Source: Acidovorax sp. Leaf191
Lineage (GTDB): Bacteria > Pseudomonadota > Gammaproteobacteria > Burkholderiales > Burkholderiaceae_C
Direction: 5' to 3'
NCBI RefSeq assembly: GCF_001424425.1
Contig: NZ_LMPT01000005.1
Location: 194,747-252,788 of the forward strand
DNA length: 58,042 bases
Part shown: positions 32,901 to 39,644 of the stretch, one piece after another
Position numbering within the stretch: position 1 is the stretch's first letter
Layout of the letters: the number at the start of each line of letters is the position of its first letter
The notes under the pieces: model-generated
What the model was told of the DNA's origin: nothing
What the model saw: the letters and a program-made list of their open reading frames with translations, nothing else
The model's database searches: none
Position numbers and translations under genes: made by a program

Positions 32901-33500
32901 TTGGACTCCGAAAAGCTCCCCCCAGTCCCATCGCCAAACGCCTTTGCCTCGGAGTTGATTGGTGCCCGAGCAGAGCGCGGCCTCACCCAAGGTCAGCTCT
33001 CGACCAAGAGCGGCCTTTCTCTATCGGCTATCAAGGCCTACGAAGCGGGTCGGAACATGCCTGGCGCCCGGGAGCTTCGCGAGCTATGCCAAGCCTTGCA
33101 AATATCACCGAATAAGCTGCTGTTCGGGTCAGAGGCTCCCTTTAAGTCGCAGAGCATCGCCGATCTTCTAGTGGATGGAGAGGCTGAGGATGATCACGTT
33201 GCACGTGGAAGAGCATCTTTCCTACTGGGCCTATTGGCCGCTGACGAGCGCAATGCCGTCGTGACGCTCCTACGTTCACTGGCGCTGGCTCGTCATGGTG
33301 AGGCAAAGGTCCGAGAAGTGCTGCTCAGCGCCGACATGATTGTCGGCATGGGGCGTGAGATGGGCCGTTTGACAAGGGATGCGGTGGTGAGCAAAGAGCC
33401 TTTTAGCGACGAGCAGATTGCCGCGTCCGCCGAGCGTTTGGACAGATTTCTAGACAGCCACGGTCATACCTCACCACCTGAAAAGTTACCCAAAAAATAG
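32901..33500 (+). CDS. XRE-type helix-turn-helix regulator
   Basis: 199 aa with a TTG start at 32901; an in-frame TAG lies 28 nt upstream and no ATG is available before the HTH. Residues ~20-75 form an XRE domain (LTQGQLSTKSGLSLSAIKAY, then EAGRNMPGARELRELCQALQ). The rest is helical, without a protease or cofactor motif. It is the first gene inside the left attachment repeat, the usual place for an element repressor, with repeated TGTAGACA motifs just upstream. The next gene's promoter starts within 2 bp of its stop codon. Confidence 0.75.
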   Translation: MDSEKLPPVPSPNAFASELIGARAERGLTQGQLSTKSGLSLSAIKAYEAGRNMPGARELRELCQALQISPNKLLFGSEAPFKSQSIADLLVDGEAEDDHVARGRASFLLGLLAADERNAVVTLLRSLALARHGEAKVREVLLSADMIVGMGREMGRLTRDAVVSKEPFSDEQIAASAERLDRFLDSHGHTSPPEKLPKK

Positions 33501-33501
33501 T

Positions 33502-33564
33502 TTGACATTTAGAGTAACCATCGCATAAAGTTACGAATACGGCATTTCGTCGTATTCGTAACTT
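33502..33564 (+). promoter_or_regulatory. Promoter with overlapping perfect operator palindrome
   Basis: A -35 box TTGACA (33502-33507) and a -10-like CATAAA (33524-33529) are 16 bp apart. A 14-bp perfect inverted repeat AAGTTACGAATACG (33528-33541) / CGTATTCGTAACTT (33551-33564) covers the expected start point and abuts the ATG at 33565. Further GTTAC/GTAAC half-sites lie at 33485 and 33514. This has the layout of an autoregulated operator. Confidence 0.75.
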
Positions 33565-34368
33565 ATGGATGGACTCATGATCGACTTTTCTGAACTGGCG
33601 CTTTCCCCGAACGAGTCTCGCGCCGCTCGTAACTTTCTCGGCCTCAGCCAAGCGCAGGCTGCCGAGAAATCCAACCTCCCCGCCCACAAGATCAAGCGCT
33701 TTGAGTCGGGAAACTACGTGCCCGACGCGCAATTCCTCGAAGACCTTCGCGAGTTCTTCGAGGGTGAGGGCTACAACTTCCACGACGAAGACGCCCCCGG
33801 CGCCAAGGCCAAGGCGCGCGGCGATGTGTTCCCCGCTGGCGTGGTGGGTGGAACCGATGGCGGCACCGATGAAACCGACGGTTTTCCCTCGGAAAACCAA
33901 GGAAAACTGCCCCGCCCGCAGAGCGTGCAACTGCAATTCATGCGCATCACGCCGAGCCTGGAAAGCGCCCAGGTGGATCGGGTTTTCGACTGCATTGAGG
34001 ACAATGAGGAAGCGATCCGAACGGGCATGACGCTGCCAATCCGCAACGGCTTCTTGTCCGAGAGCCCATCGGCGGCAACCCAGGCCCAAGCTATTGCACT
34101 GCTGCGCCGCCTGGCCGAAAACGGCCTGCTCTACGCCCGCTTGATGGGCCGTGAGCTGGTGGGCGTGCCGTCTGCCGATGGCCCTGCGGAATCGGACGGC
34201 TTTCTGCTTGGTGTCAGCAACAAGGCCAAGGCGGCTACGGTGGGCGACCTGCTGGCGCTGGCGATGGCGGACCTGCAGCGCGCCGTGGTGGACGGCGACA
34301 CAGAGGCTCAGGCGCGCCGCAAGGGCCGCGCCGAGCCGATGGAGGTGCTTCAAGCGTTGGTCGGCTGA
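33565..34368 (+). CDS. HTH protein of the integrative element
   Basis: 267 aa; ATG at 33565 directly after the palindrome, or ATG at 33577 (MIDFSEL), which has GGATGGA before it. An N-terminal HTH (NESRAARNFLGLSQAQAAEK, then SNLPAHKIKRFESGNYVPDA) of XRE type occupies residues ~12-60. A glycine/threonine/aspartate-rich linker (GGTDGGTDETDG) and a helical C-terminal domain follow. Probable transcription factor that binds the palindrome in front of its own gene, giving feedback control. No closer family was recognised. Confidence 0.75.
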   Translation: MDGLMIDFSELALSPNESRAARNFLGLSQAQAAEKSNLPAHKIKRFESGNYVPDAQFLEDLREFFEGEGYNFHDEDAPGAKAKARGDVFPAGVVGGTDGGTDETDGFPSENQGKLPRPQSVQLQFMRITPSLESAQVDRVFDCIEDNEEAIRTGMTLPIRNGFLSESPSAATQAQAIALLRRLAENGLLYARLMGRELVGVPSADGPAESDGFLLGVSNKAKAATVGDLLALAMADLQRAVVDGDTEAQARRKGRAEPMEVLQALVG

Positions 34369-34380
34369 GGCGCGACGGCA

Positions 34381-35142
34381 ATGCGCCACCTCATTGATCA
34401 ACAGGGGGCCTCTGTGCCCCCCAGCCCTCCCCTGACGTGGCGCCACAAGGCGCCGACCGGGGCACCCGCTTGCACGCCAGTGCATGCGGGGGGGGAGGGA
34501 ACCACGTCCGCCAGGGCGGCGGATCAGGCAGGCGGCGGTGGCTGGATCGCCAGGGCCACGCTCCCCGATGGCCGGTGCAAGCGCTTCCGCCAGCTGCAGT
34601 GCTTCGACGGCTATGTGGCCATCTGGCGCGCTGCCGGTTTCCTCCTGACCTGGCAGGACCCCCGGACGGTTTTCATCAGCCGCAGCGGCCTAGATGCAGG
34701 GCCACAGCGCCCCGCCGACACCCTGGCCCCGGCAACCCCATCAACACCCCACACAGAGGCTCTGAATCATGGTCAAGCTCGATTTGGGCATTGCCAAGCT
34801 CGATTGGTACGTGCTCCCCTCCCCTTCGGCCAACACCGGCCCCTTCTCGTTCCTCATCGATCACGAGGGCATCTTCCTGTTCATCAAGCCCGTGCAACTC
34901 GCGCTGCTATGGCCCTGGGTGAAGGTATGAGCCAGAAGCCCGCCCAAGACACTTTCGCCTGGTGGTCTACCCCCACCAGCCGCGCCCTGCACCGCGCGCC
35001 CACGCAGCCCGCCAAGGGCCTGCATCGCCGCCCCTTTTCTGGCGCGAAGGCTGCACCTCAACGCACCCAGGAGGCTCTTCGTGCAACAGCGCAAATTTTC
35101 CTGTTCACGGGCAGTAACACCCCGTATGAGTCTCATGAGTGA
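34381..35142 (+). CDS. Uncharacterised ORF; first half likely coding
   Basis: 253-codon open frame from the ATG at 34381, 13 nt after the previous stop. Codons 1-130 show host-like third-position GC and a plausible core (WIARATLPDGRCKRFRQLQC, then FDGYVAIWRAAGFLLTWQDP). From about codon 130 a better reading frame (34769-34930) overlaps it. The last 71 codons restart at an ATG (34927) that overlaps the 53-aa gene by ATGA, giving MSQKPAQDTFAWWSTPTSRA. The true organisation could be two small proteins or one with a poor middle. No family was recognised. The end overlaps the replication gene by 62 nt. Confidence 0.45.
   Translation: MRHLIDQQGASVPPSPPLTWRHKAPTGAPACTPVHAGGEGTTSARAADQAGGGGWIARATLPDGRCKRFRQLQCFDGYVAIWRAAGFLLTWQDPRTVFISRSGLDAGPQRPADTLAPATPSTPHTEALNHGQARFGHCQARLVRAPLPFGQHRPLLVPHRSRGHLPVHQARATRAAMALGEGMSQKPAQDTFAWWSTPTSRALHRAPTQPAKGLHRRPFSGAKAAPQRTQEALRATAQIFLFTGSNTPYESHE
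34769..34930 (+). CDS. Small 53-aa protein of the integrative element
   Basis: 53 aa: MVKLDLGIAKLDWYVLPSPS, then ANTGPFSFLIDHEGIFLFIK and PVQLALLWPWVKV. GAGG lies about 8 nt before the ATG at 34769. Third codon positions are about 85 percent G or C, better than the overlapping frame, so this is probably real. It is not a typical coat protein: there is no signal peptide and only a weakly hydrophobic end. It is read in a different frame from the larger ORF covering it. A downstream ATG overlaps its stop. Confidence 0.6.
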   Translation: MVKLDLGIAKLDWYVLPSPSANTGPFSFLIDHEGIFLFIKPVQLALLWPWVKV

Positions 35143-36367
35143 GACAGCAGCCAGCGAAGCGCAGCAGCTCATGGGACTCGATACGGTACGGATCAAAAGC
35201 CCTTACATGGCCCGCAACATAGTGGACAAGGTCAAAGCTCAGGGGCAGAGCTACTGCCAGGTGCTGAACGAAACCGGCGAGCTCCTGTGGGAAGTCACCC
35301 GCACCAACCTCAAGGGCTCCTACGACTCACGAATCATGGTCAAACCCATGTATGAGGACTGCCAGAAGTCCAAGAGCGGCAAGCCGGAATGGCACGCCAG
35401 CCCGCCCTATCTGATCGTGGAGTGCTCAGTCCCCAAGGCCATGCACGGCCAGAACGTCTACGGGGTGATCGAGGACATGCAGACGGCCTGCGAGAACGTG
35501 CGCACGCTGCTGCAGCAGCTCATGGGCATCGAATTGCCCCATACCGCCAACTGGACGGTGCAGCGCGTGGACTGGGCGGAATCCTTCCGACTCCCCTACC
35601 AGGCTGTGCAGGAGTTCTTCGAGGGCATCTACCACGTAGCCTTCCCGCGCCGAAAGATGCAGAAGTACGGCAACGAATCCATCTTCGTGCCAGGCACCAC
35701 CACCACGATCAAGCTGTACCACAAGGGCCCCGAATTCCAGAAGAACGACCGCAAGCGCCTGGCCTGGGTACTGCGCAACTTCTTTCACGAGAACAAGCCA
35801 CACGACGCCGCACCCGACTGGGCCCAACGGCAGGCCTATCGCAAGGTGGCGGCCTTCCAGCGCCTGGCCAACAACCGCCTGCGCGCTGAGGTCGAGGTGC
35901 ACGCGGAAAAGCTGGACTACGACTTCGGCCACAAACCGAAGGTCCGTGAGGTGACCACGGAATACCTGCAGGCAGTTTTCGATAAGGAAATAGGCCGCCT
36001 CTTGCGTGAAGGCCAGGACGGCGTACAGATCGTGCGGACCAGCTTGGCTGTGCGCGACCGCTTGGAAGCCCACTACTCGCTCGCCCTCGCGGGCAACCTT
36101 CACGGCTTCTGGCTGGGCCTCGCCACCCACGGTGAGGAAGACATGAAGGCACGTAGCACGCGGCCAACCTTCTACCGCCGGCGCAAGCAGCTTGAAGAAG
36201 TGGGTGTGTCCTGGCTCGCCACCGACACACAGCTCATTGAACGTCAGGGGCAAATGCTGCCTGCTGATTTCTCCCCCGTTCGTGCAAACGCCAGGCGCTG
36301 TACCAGCCTGGTGCGCGAAAGACCCGCCTTCGACTATCGAAGCGGACTACTCAAACTGGCCGCCTAA
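35081..36367 (+). CDS. Phage/plasmid replication initiator, inovirus gene II/X (Phage_CRI) family
   Basis: 428 aa with a GTG start at 35081, placed by a near-ideal AGGAGG 6 nt upstream; ATGs at 35126 and 35135 are alternatives. The protein matches the filamentous-phage gene II/X replication proteins: LDTVRIKSPYM near the N-terminus, YLIVECSVPKAMHGQNVYGV, the VQRVDWAESFRLPYQAVQEF motif, an IKLYHKGPEFQKNDRKRL segment, and NRLRAEVEVHAEKLDYDFGH with the conserved basic and acidic residues. Gene II proteins nick the double-stranded form at the plus origin and start rolling-circle synthesis. The next gene is a small probable ssDNA-binding protein 24 nt on, the gII-gV order. Confidence 0.85.
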   Translation: MQQRKFSCSRAVTPRMSLMSETAASEAQQLMGLDTVRIKSPYMARNIVDKVKAQGQSYCQVLNETGELLWEVTRTNLKGSYDSRIMVKPMYEDCQKSKSGKPEWHASPPYLIVECSVPKAMHGQNVYGVIEDMQTACENVRTLLQQLMGIELPHTANWTVQRVDWAESFRLPYQAVQEFFEGIYHVAFPRRKMQKYGNESIFVPGTTTTIKLYHKGPEFQKNDRKRLAWVLRNFFHENKPHDAAPDWAQRQAYRKVAAFQRLANNRLRAEVEVHAEKLDYDFGHKPKVREVTTEYLQAVFDKEIGRLLREGQDGVQIVRTSLAVRDRLEAHYSLALAGNLHGFWLGLATHGEEDMKARSTRPTFYRRRKQLEEVGVSWLATDTQLIERQGQMLPADFSPVRANARRCTSLVRERPAFDYRSGLLKLAA

Positions 36368-36391
36368 GGCCTTCTCCAAAAGGAAAACATC

Positions 36392-36700
36392 ATGAGCGAA
36401 ACCGTTCTCGTACTGCGTGCTGACCGGTACGAATTCACCAGCGAAAAGACCGGCGAAATCATCAAGGGCGCCAATGTGCACTTCATCAGCGACGGTCAGG
36501 TGGAAACGCCGAATGCTGTGGGTGAGAAACCCATGAAAGTAGCGATCAGCGATGAGGTGTTCAACGACATCAAGCACTACGGCGCTCCAGCCATTTACGA
36601 CATCACGATCCGCACCAAGCCGGGCAAGGAAGGGGCGGCCACGATTGTGCTCACGAAGGCCAAGTTCAGACAGGCTTTCACGCTACCTGAATCGGAATGA
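36392..36700 (+). CDS. Probable ssDNA-binding protein (inovirus gV-like)
   Basis: 102 aa; ATG at 36392 behind AAAAGGAAAAC. Beta-rich by pattern (ETVLVLRADRYEFTSEKTGE, VHFISDGQV, AIYDITIRTKPGK, ATIVLTKAKFRQAF), with alternating aromatic and basic residues as in small OB-fold ssDNA-binding proteins. Size and position directly after the gene II/X protein match filamentous phage gene V, whose product coats the ssDNA and controls gII translation. The sequence itself is too divergent for a family call from memory, so the role is inferred from position. Confidence 0.55.
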   Translation: MSETVLVLRADRYEFTSEKTGEIIKGANVHFISDGQVETPNAVGEKPMKVAISDEVFNDIKHYGAPAIYDITIRTKPGKEGAATIVLTKAKFRQAFTLPESE

Positions 36701-36705
36701 GAAAA

Positions 36706-36733
36706 GCGCTCACGTGCAGCAACACATGAGCGC
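36706..36733. other. Hairpin after the ssDNA-binding gene, possible origin or transcript end
   Basis: Arms GCGCTCACGTG and CACATGAGCGC pair with one mismatch around a CAGCAA loop, 5 nt past the stop codon. There is no T-run. Filamentous phages carry a terminator and their origins in intergenic hairpins of this kind. Which role it has cannot be told from sequence. Confidence 0.4.
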
Positions 36734-36820
36734 CCACCGAGCCACAAAACCCCATCCGTGATCGGCCCTTGCAGCTTAACCCCATGTAGGCCAGCCAGCG
36801 GCCACGAAACGAGGTTCACC

Positions 36821-37336
36821 ATGTTCTTCCACGCGCCCAAAGACATCTACGGCCCCAACCTTCTGCGCATATTCATCGACGAACTGGGCGGCGTCCAGCG
36901 CGTTTGCAAACACCTGGCCGTCACTGAGCGCACGGTGCATCGATGGCTATCCGAGGGCCGGCCTCCCAGGGCCGCCGTCCTGGCACTCTACTGGGAGTCA
37001 CAGTACGGCCGTGGTCATATCTTCACGGACCAGGTCAATGAGATTCGTCTGCTGTATCGCCAGATCTGCGTGCTGCGCGACCAGTACCAAAAGGCGAAAG
37101 ACATCGTGACAGGGCTTCGGGCCCTACACGCCGGATCGGCCAATGAGCCTGTGTTCGAAGAGCTGCCCGAGATTGGGCTCAACGTTACAGCGAGTTTCAG
37201 TATTGACGACGACGGTCTACCCACGCCGCTTCCACCAGCGCCCCCGAACATCGACGCCACGCCGGCCCCTGTCTCATCGCGTGCCGCAAAGGCGATGCAG
37301 GCGCTTGATCGCACACGCTCGGCAGCTCGGCGATGA
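36821..37336 (+). CDS. Helix-turn-helix protein of the integrative element
   Basis: 171 aa from the ATG at 36821 (GAGG 8 nt upstream); the frame opens at 36758 but the upstream codons are unlikely. An HTH lies at residues ~15-45: LRIFIDELGGVQRVCKHLAV, then TERTVHRWLSEGRPPRAAVL, resembling short phage HTH proteins (DUF3653-like, from memory). The second half is proline-rich and probably disordered. Position between the replication module and the integrase suggests copy-number or excision control. Confidence 0.65.
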   Translation: MFFHAPKDIYGPNLLRIFIDELGGVQRVCKHLAVTERTVHRWLSEGRPPRAAVLALYWESQYGRGHIFTDQVNEIRLLYRQICVLRDQYQKAKDIVTGLRALHAGSANEPVFEELPEIGLNVTASFSIDDDGLPTPLPPAPPNIDATPAPVSSRAAKAMQALDRTRSAARR

Positions 37337-37346
37337 AGGTGCGGAC

Positions 37347-37571
37347 GTGGACACGCCTCTCTTTCTCACAGCCGATGAACTCAGCACGCTCACGGGTTTC
37401 AAAACTCAAAAGAAGCAAGTGGAGTGGCTGCGCACGAAGGGCTGGCGCTTTGAAATCAACGGCAACGGCCGTGCCATCGTGGCTCGCAAATACGCAGAAA
37501 AGGCTCTGGGCTGCGGTACGCCTGAGGTTCAGGCTTATCAGCCCAATTTCGGCGCAATGCAGGAGGCATGA
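37347..37571 (+). CDS. DUF4224 domain protein
   Basis: 74 aa with a GTG start at 37347 (AAGGTG upstream); in the open frame no ATG is available. The sequence FLTADELSTLTGFKTQKKQV, then EWLRTKGWRFEINGNGRAIV fits the DUF4224 family, small proteins regularly found directly before phage integrases and possibly acting as excision factors. Its stop overlaps the integrase start (ATGA), so the two are coupled. Confidence 0.82.
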   Translation: MDTPLFLTADELSTLTGFKTQKKQVEWLRTKGWRFEINGNGRAIVARKYAEKALGCGTPEVQAYQPNFGAMQEA

Positions 37572-38548
37572 TGGGTCGGCGTAGACAGTCCAATTTCGAT
37601 GATCCCCCGCGCTTTCATCGCAAGGGCAACGTCTGGTATCACGTGAGCGGCACCCTGCCCCGCGTCTGGACCAAGCTGTCCAACGACCGCGCCGAAGCCC
37701 TGCGCCTCTGGGCCCAACGTGAAGGCGTGCGCGAGGACGAATCGACCCGGCTGTTTTCAGTGGTGGCCGGGCGGTACCTGCGCGAGGTGTTCCCCACCAA
37801 GAGCGTGCAGACCCGACGCGACAACGACAAGGAACTCGCCAACCTGCTGCGCGTGTTCGGTCACATGCCCATCGAGGCCATCGCCCCCATGCACATTCGT
37901 CAATACATGGACCTGCGCGGCCAGGTGGCAAAGGTGCGCGCCAACCGCGAGAAAGCCCTGTTCTCACACATCTTCAACAAGGCCAGGGAATGGGGCTTCA
38001 CCACCGCGCAGAACCCTTGCCAGGGCGTGAAGGGCTTCAAGGAAACGGGGCGCTCACGCTATGTCACCGACGAGGAATTCGACCGCGTGCGGGCCAACGC
38101 GGATTGCACGGTGGTGGATGCCATGGACATTGCACTGCTCACGGGCCAGCGCCCCGCCGATGTGCTCAAGATCAAGCGCACCGACATTCGGGATGGAGCG
38201 CTGTGGATCGTGCAGAACAAAACTGGGGCGCGCCTGGGCATCGAGGTCACGGGCGAGCTGGCGGCTGTCGTCGAACGAATCAACCGACGACCCCGCAAGG
38301 CCATCAGCACGTTTCTGATTCAGGACGAAAACGGCCAGCCGCTCAGCCAGGGGACGCTGCGCTCACGCTTTGACAAGGCCCGCACACTGGCAAAGGTGGA
38401 TTTCCAGTTTCGAGACATTCGGGCGAAGGCTGCGACCGACACGGGGGACCTCGCGCACTCGCAGAAGCTGCTGGCGCACAAAAACCGAGATATGACCGAG
38501 CACTATGTTCGGTCCCGAGTCGGTGAGAGGATTAAGCCGCTCCGATGA
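37571..38548 (+). CDS. Tyrosine recombinase/integrase of the integrative element
   Basis: 325 aa; the start taken is the second of two adjacent ATGs (37571), 4 nt after AGGAGG. An N-terminal SAM-like core-binding domain (residues ~60-140) and a catalytic domain: Arg I in LLTGQRPADVLKIKRTDI, box II FRDIRAKAATDTGD (the usual histidine before xxR is replaced by arginine, as in a known branch of phage integrases), LAHKNRDMTEHYV with histidine and the tyrosine nucleophile near the C-terminus. It lies inside the tRNA-Phe repeats and is the likely recombinase for them. Its end overlaps the convergent membrane-protein gene by 17 nt. Confidence 0.92.
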   Translation: MGRRRQSNFDDPPRFHRKGNVWYHVSGTLPRVWTKLSNDRAEALRLWAQREGVREDESTRLFSVVAGRYLREVFPTKSVQTRRDNDKELANLLRVFGHMPIEAIAPMHIRQYMDLRGQVAKVRANREKALFSHIFNKAREWGFTTAQNPCQGVKGFKETGRSRYVTDEEFDRVRANADCTVVDAMDIALLTGQRPADVLKIKRTDIRDGALWIVQNKTGARLGIEVTGELAAVVERINRRPRKAISTFLIQDENGQPLSQGTLRSRFDKARTLAKVDFQFRDIRAKAATDTGDLAHSQKLLAHKNRDMTEHYVRSRVGERIKPLR

Positions 38549-39407
38549 AACCGCGCATCGCCATAGCCTCAAGCGCCTGGCTGCCCGCCGACGTAATTCG
38601 GATGAAGGATAGGCCACGACCAGAAGGCGACGGATTCTCTTCGACGAGCTCAAGTCCCTTCAGCCGCTCCAGCAGCACGTTTTCTTCGTGATGCTCTTTC
38701 AACGCGAGTTCTGCTGCCCATGCTGCCCGGGGTAACGACTTGTTCCTCACCACATACAGGGCTTCTGCTTCCTTCCGCCGCAGCCCGCGCTCAACAATTT
38801 TTAGCATGGTCCGCTGCGGCACTGAGATGAAATCACTCTCTCGAAATTTGAAGCTGTCCTGATTTGAAGACGGGGAGGTGTCGGTGCGTTCAACTACGCC
38901 CTTATCCGGCTCATCCTTTTGCAGCGTTTGAGCGCGTGCCACAGAATCAAGCTGCTGACGAAGCTCATCGTTTTCCGCCTTTAGCTCGTCAACCTCTGCC
39001 ATTCTTCTGGCGCGCTCGTCATGAAGCTGCTTACGAAGTCGATCAGCCTGTTCTTTCGTCAACGGTTCCTGCTCTTCAATTCGCAGCAGCTGTCGGATGG
39101 TTTCTGCGTCTCGTGCTCTAGTGAAAGTGGTGACCCACCTTTGAAGAAACGGCGAGGCCACGACAAAAAATGCCGCAAGTGCCATAGGACCGAGCCAAAA
39201 GCGCACGAGCCATACTGTCAATGAGGGATACAAGGTGTCGTCGATGTATGCAATCTTTTGGGCCGCCTCACCGGATGCCAGCAGGACCACGATTAACCTG
39301 AAATTGACTGCAACCCAAGCCAGCACGTAGGCGCCCCAAAACGGGTTCGCCGTCTTGTCGCGCACGTACTCACGAATAGAACTAAAAAAATCTTTGACGG
39401 CGTCCAT
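38532..39407 (-). CDS. Membrane protein cargo with coiled coil and winged-helix-like end
   Basis: 291 aa. N-terminal amphipathic segment (DFFSSIREYVRDKTANPFWG), two membrane helices at ~25-45 (YVLAWVAVNFRLIVVLLA) and ~72-92 (LGPMALAAFFVVASPFL), then a charged coiled coil at ~95-160, a low-complexity linker, and a C-terminal domain (SVPQRTMLKIVERGLRRKEA to the end) resembling a winged helix. The N-terminal pattern recalls a widespread unnamed family of mobile-element membrane proteins. It is the last gene before tRNA-Phe, on the opposite strand to the rest of the element: the usual place for cargo such as phage exclusion. Function is unknown. Confidence 0.75.
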   Translation of the reverse strand: MDAVKDFFSSIREYVRDKTANPFWGAYVLAWVAVNFRLIVVLLASGEAAQKIAYIDDTLYPSLTVWLVRFWLGPMALAAFFVVASPFLQRWVTTFTRARDAETIRQLLRIEEQEPLTKEQADRLRKQLHDERARRMAEVDELKAENDELRQQLDSVARAQTLQKDEPDKGVVERTDTSPSSNQDSFKFRESDFISVPQRTMLKIVERGLRRKEAEALYVVRNKSLPRAAWAAELALKEHHEENVLLERLKGLELVEENPSPSGRGLSFIRITSAGSQALEAMAMRGFIGAA

Positions 39408-39429
39408 TCATCCCTCCAGTTCGGAGGAT

Positions 39430-39457
39430 TGTAGAAAGCAGAGCCGAAATGTAGAAA
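39430..39457. other. TGTAGAAA direct repeats near the right end
   Basis: TGTAGAAA at 39430-39437 and 39450-39457, 20 bp apart, two helical turns. They mirror TGTAGACA-type motifs at the left end of the element. Candidate integrase arm sites. Confidence 0.4.
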
Positions 39458-39487
39458 CGCCCCAGGACCTTTTCGGGTGCTGGGGCG
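39458..39487 (-). terminator. Hairpin terminator after tRNA-Phe
   Basis: Arms CGCCCCAG (39458-39465) and CTGGGGCG (39480-39487) with further inner pairing. On the minus strand GTTTC follows the stem. It lies 9 nt beyond the tRNA CCA end and is element DNA, so the element appears to supply a replacement terminator. Confidence 0.6.
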
Positions 39488-39496
39488 CATAAACAC

Positions 39497-39543
39497 TGGT
39501 GGCCTGGGGCGGAATCGAACCACCGACACAAGGATTTTCAATC
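39497..39543. repeat. Attachment repeat, right copy
   Basis: 47 bp identical to 32734-32780, forming the 3' half of the intact tRNA-Phe gene. Confidence 0.92.
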
Positions 39544-39572
39544 CTCTGCTCTACCGACTGAGCTACCGGGCC
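39497..39572 (-). tRNA. tRNA-Phe (GAA)
   Basis: 76 nt with encoded CCA. D-arm AGCTCAGTCGGTAGAGC, anticodon stem-loop AGAGGATTGAAAATCCTT (anticodon GAA), T-arm GGTGGTTCGATTCCGCC. The acceptor stem is GGCCCGG against CCAGGCC, leaving a C5-A68 mismatch. The 3' half, including A68, is the part duplicated by the element. Confidence 0.95.
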
Positions 39573-39644
39573 TGAGCCTCAAATTATAACCAGAAAAAAA
39601 TGGCTTTCTGGCGATGAACGGAAATTTTTGACGATGCCTGAAGA

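Larger units (their letters stand above)
32734..39543. mobile_element. Integrative inovirus-like element at tRNA-Phe
   Basis: About 6.76 kb between 47-bp direct repeats of the tRNA-Phe 3' half. Gene order on the plus strand: HTH repressor, HTH protein with palindromic operator, small ORFs, gene II/X replication initiator, small ssDNA-binding candidate, HTH protein, DUF4224, tyrosine integrase. A membrane-protein gene on the minus strand lies next to the tRNA. The rep-ssb order copies that of filamentous phages, but no major coat, pIII, Zot/pI or secretin gene is visible. It is either an integrative ssDNA plasmid or a satellite that borrows capsid and export functions. Confidence 0.82.

Noticed and set aside
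34437..34922. 161-codon ORF overlapping the element's small genes
   Set aside because: Arg/Pro/Ser-rich shadow frame with poor codon bias compared with the two frames retained.
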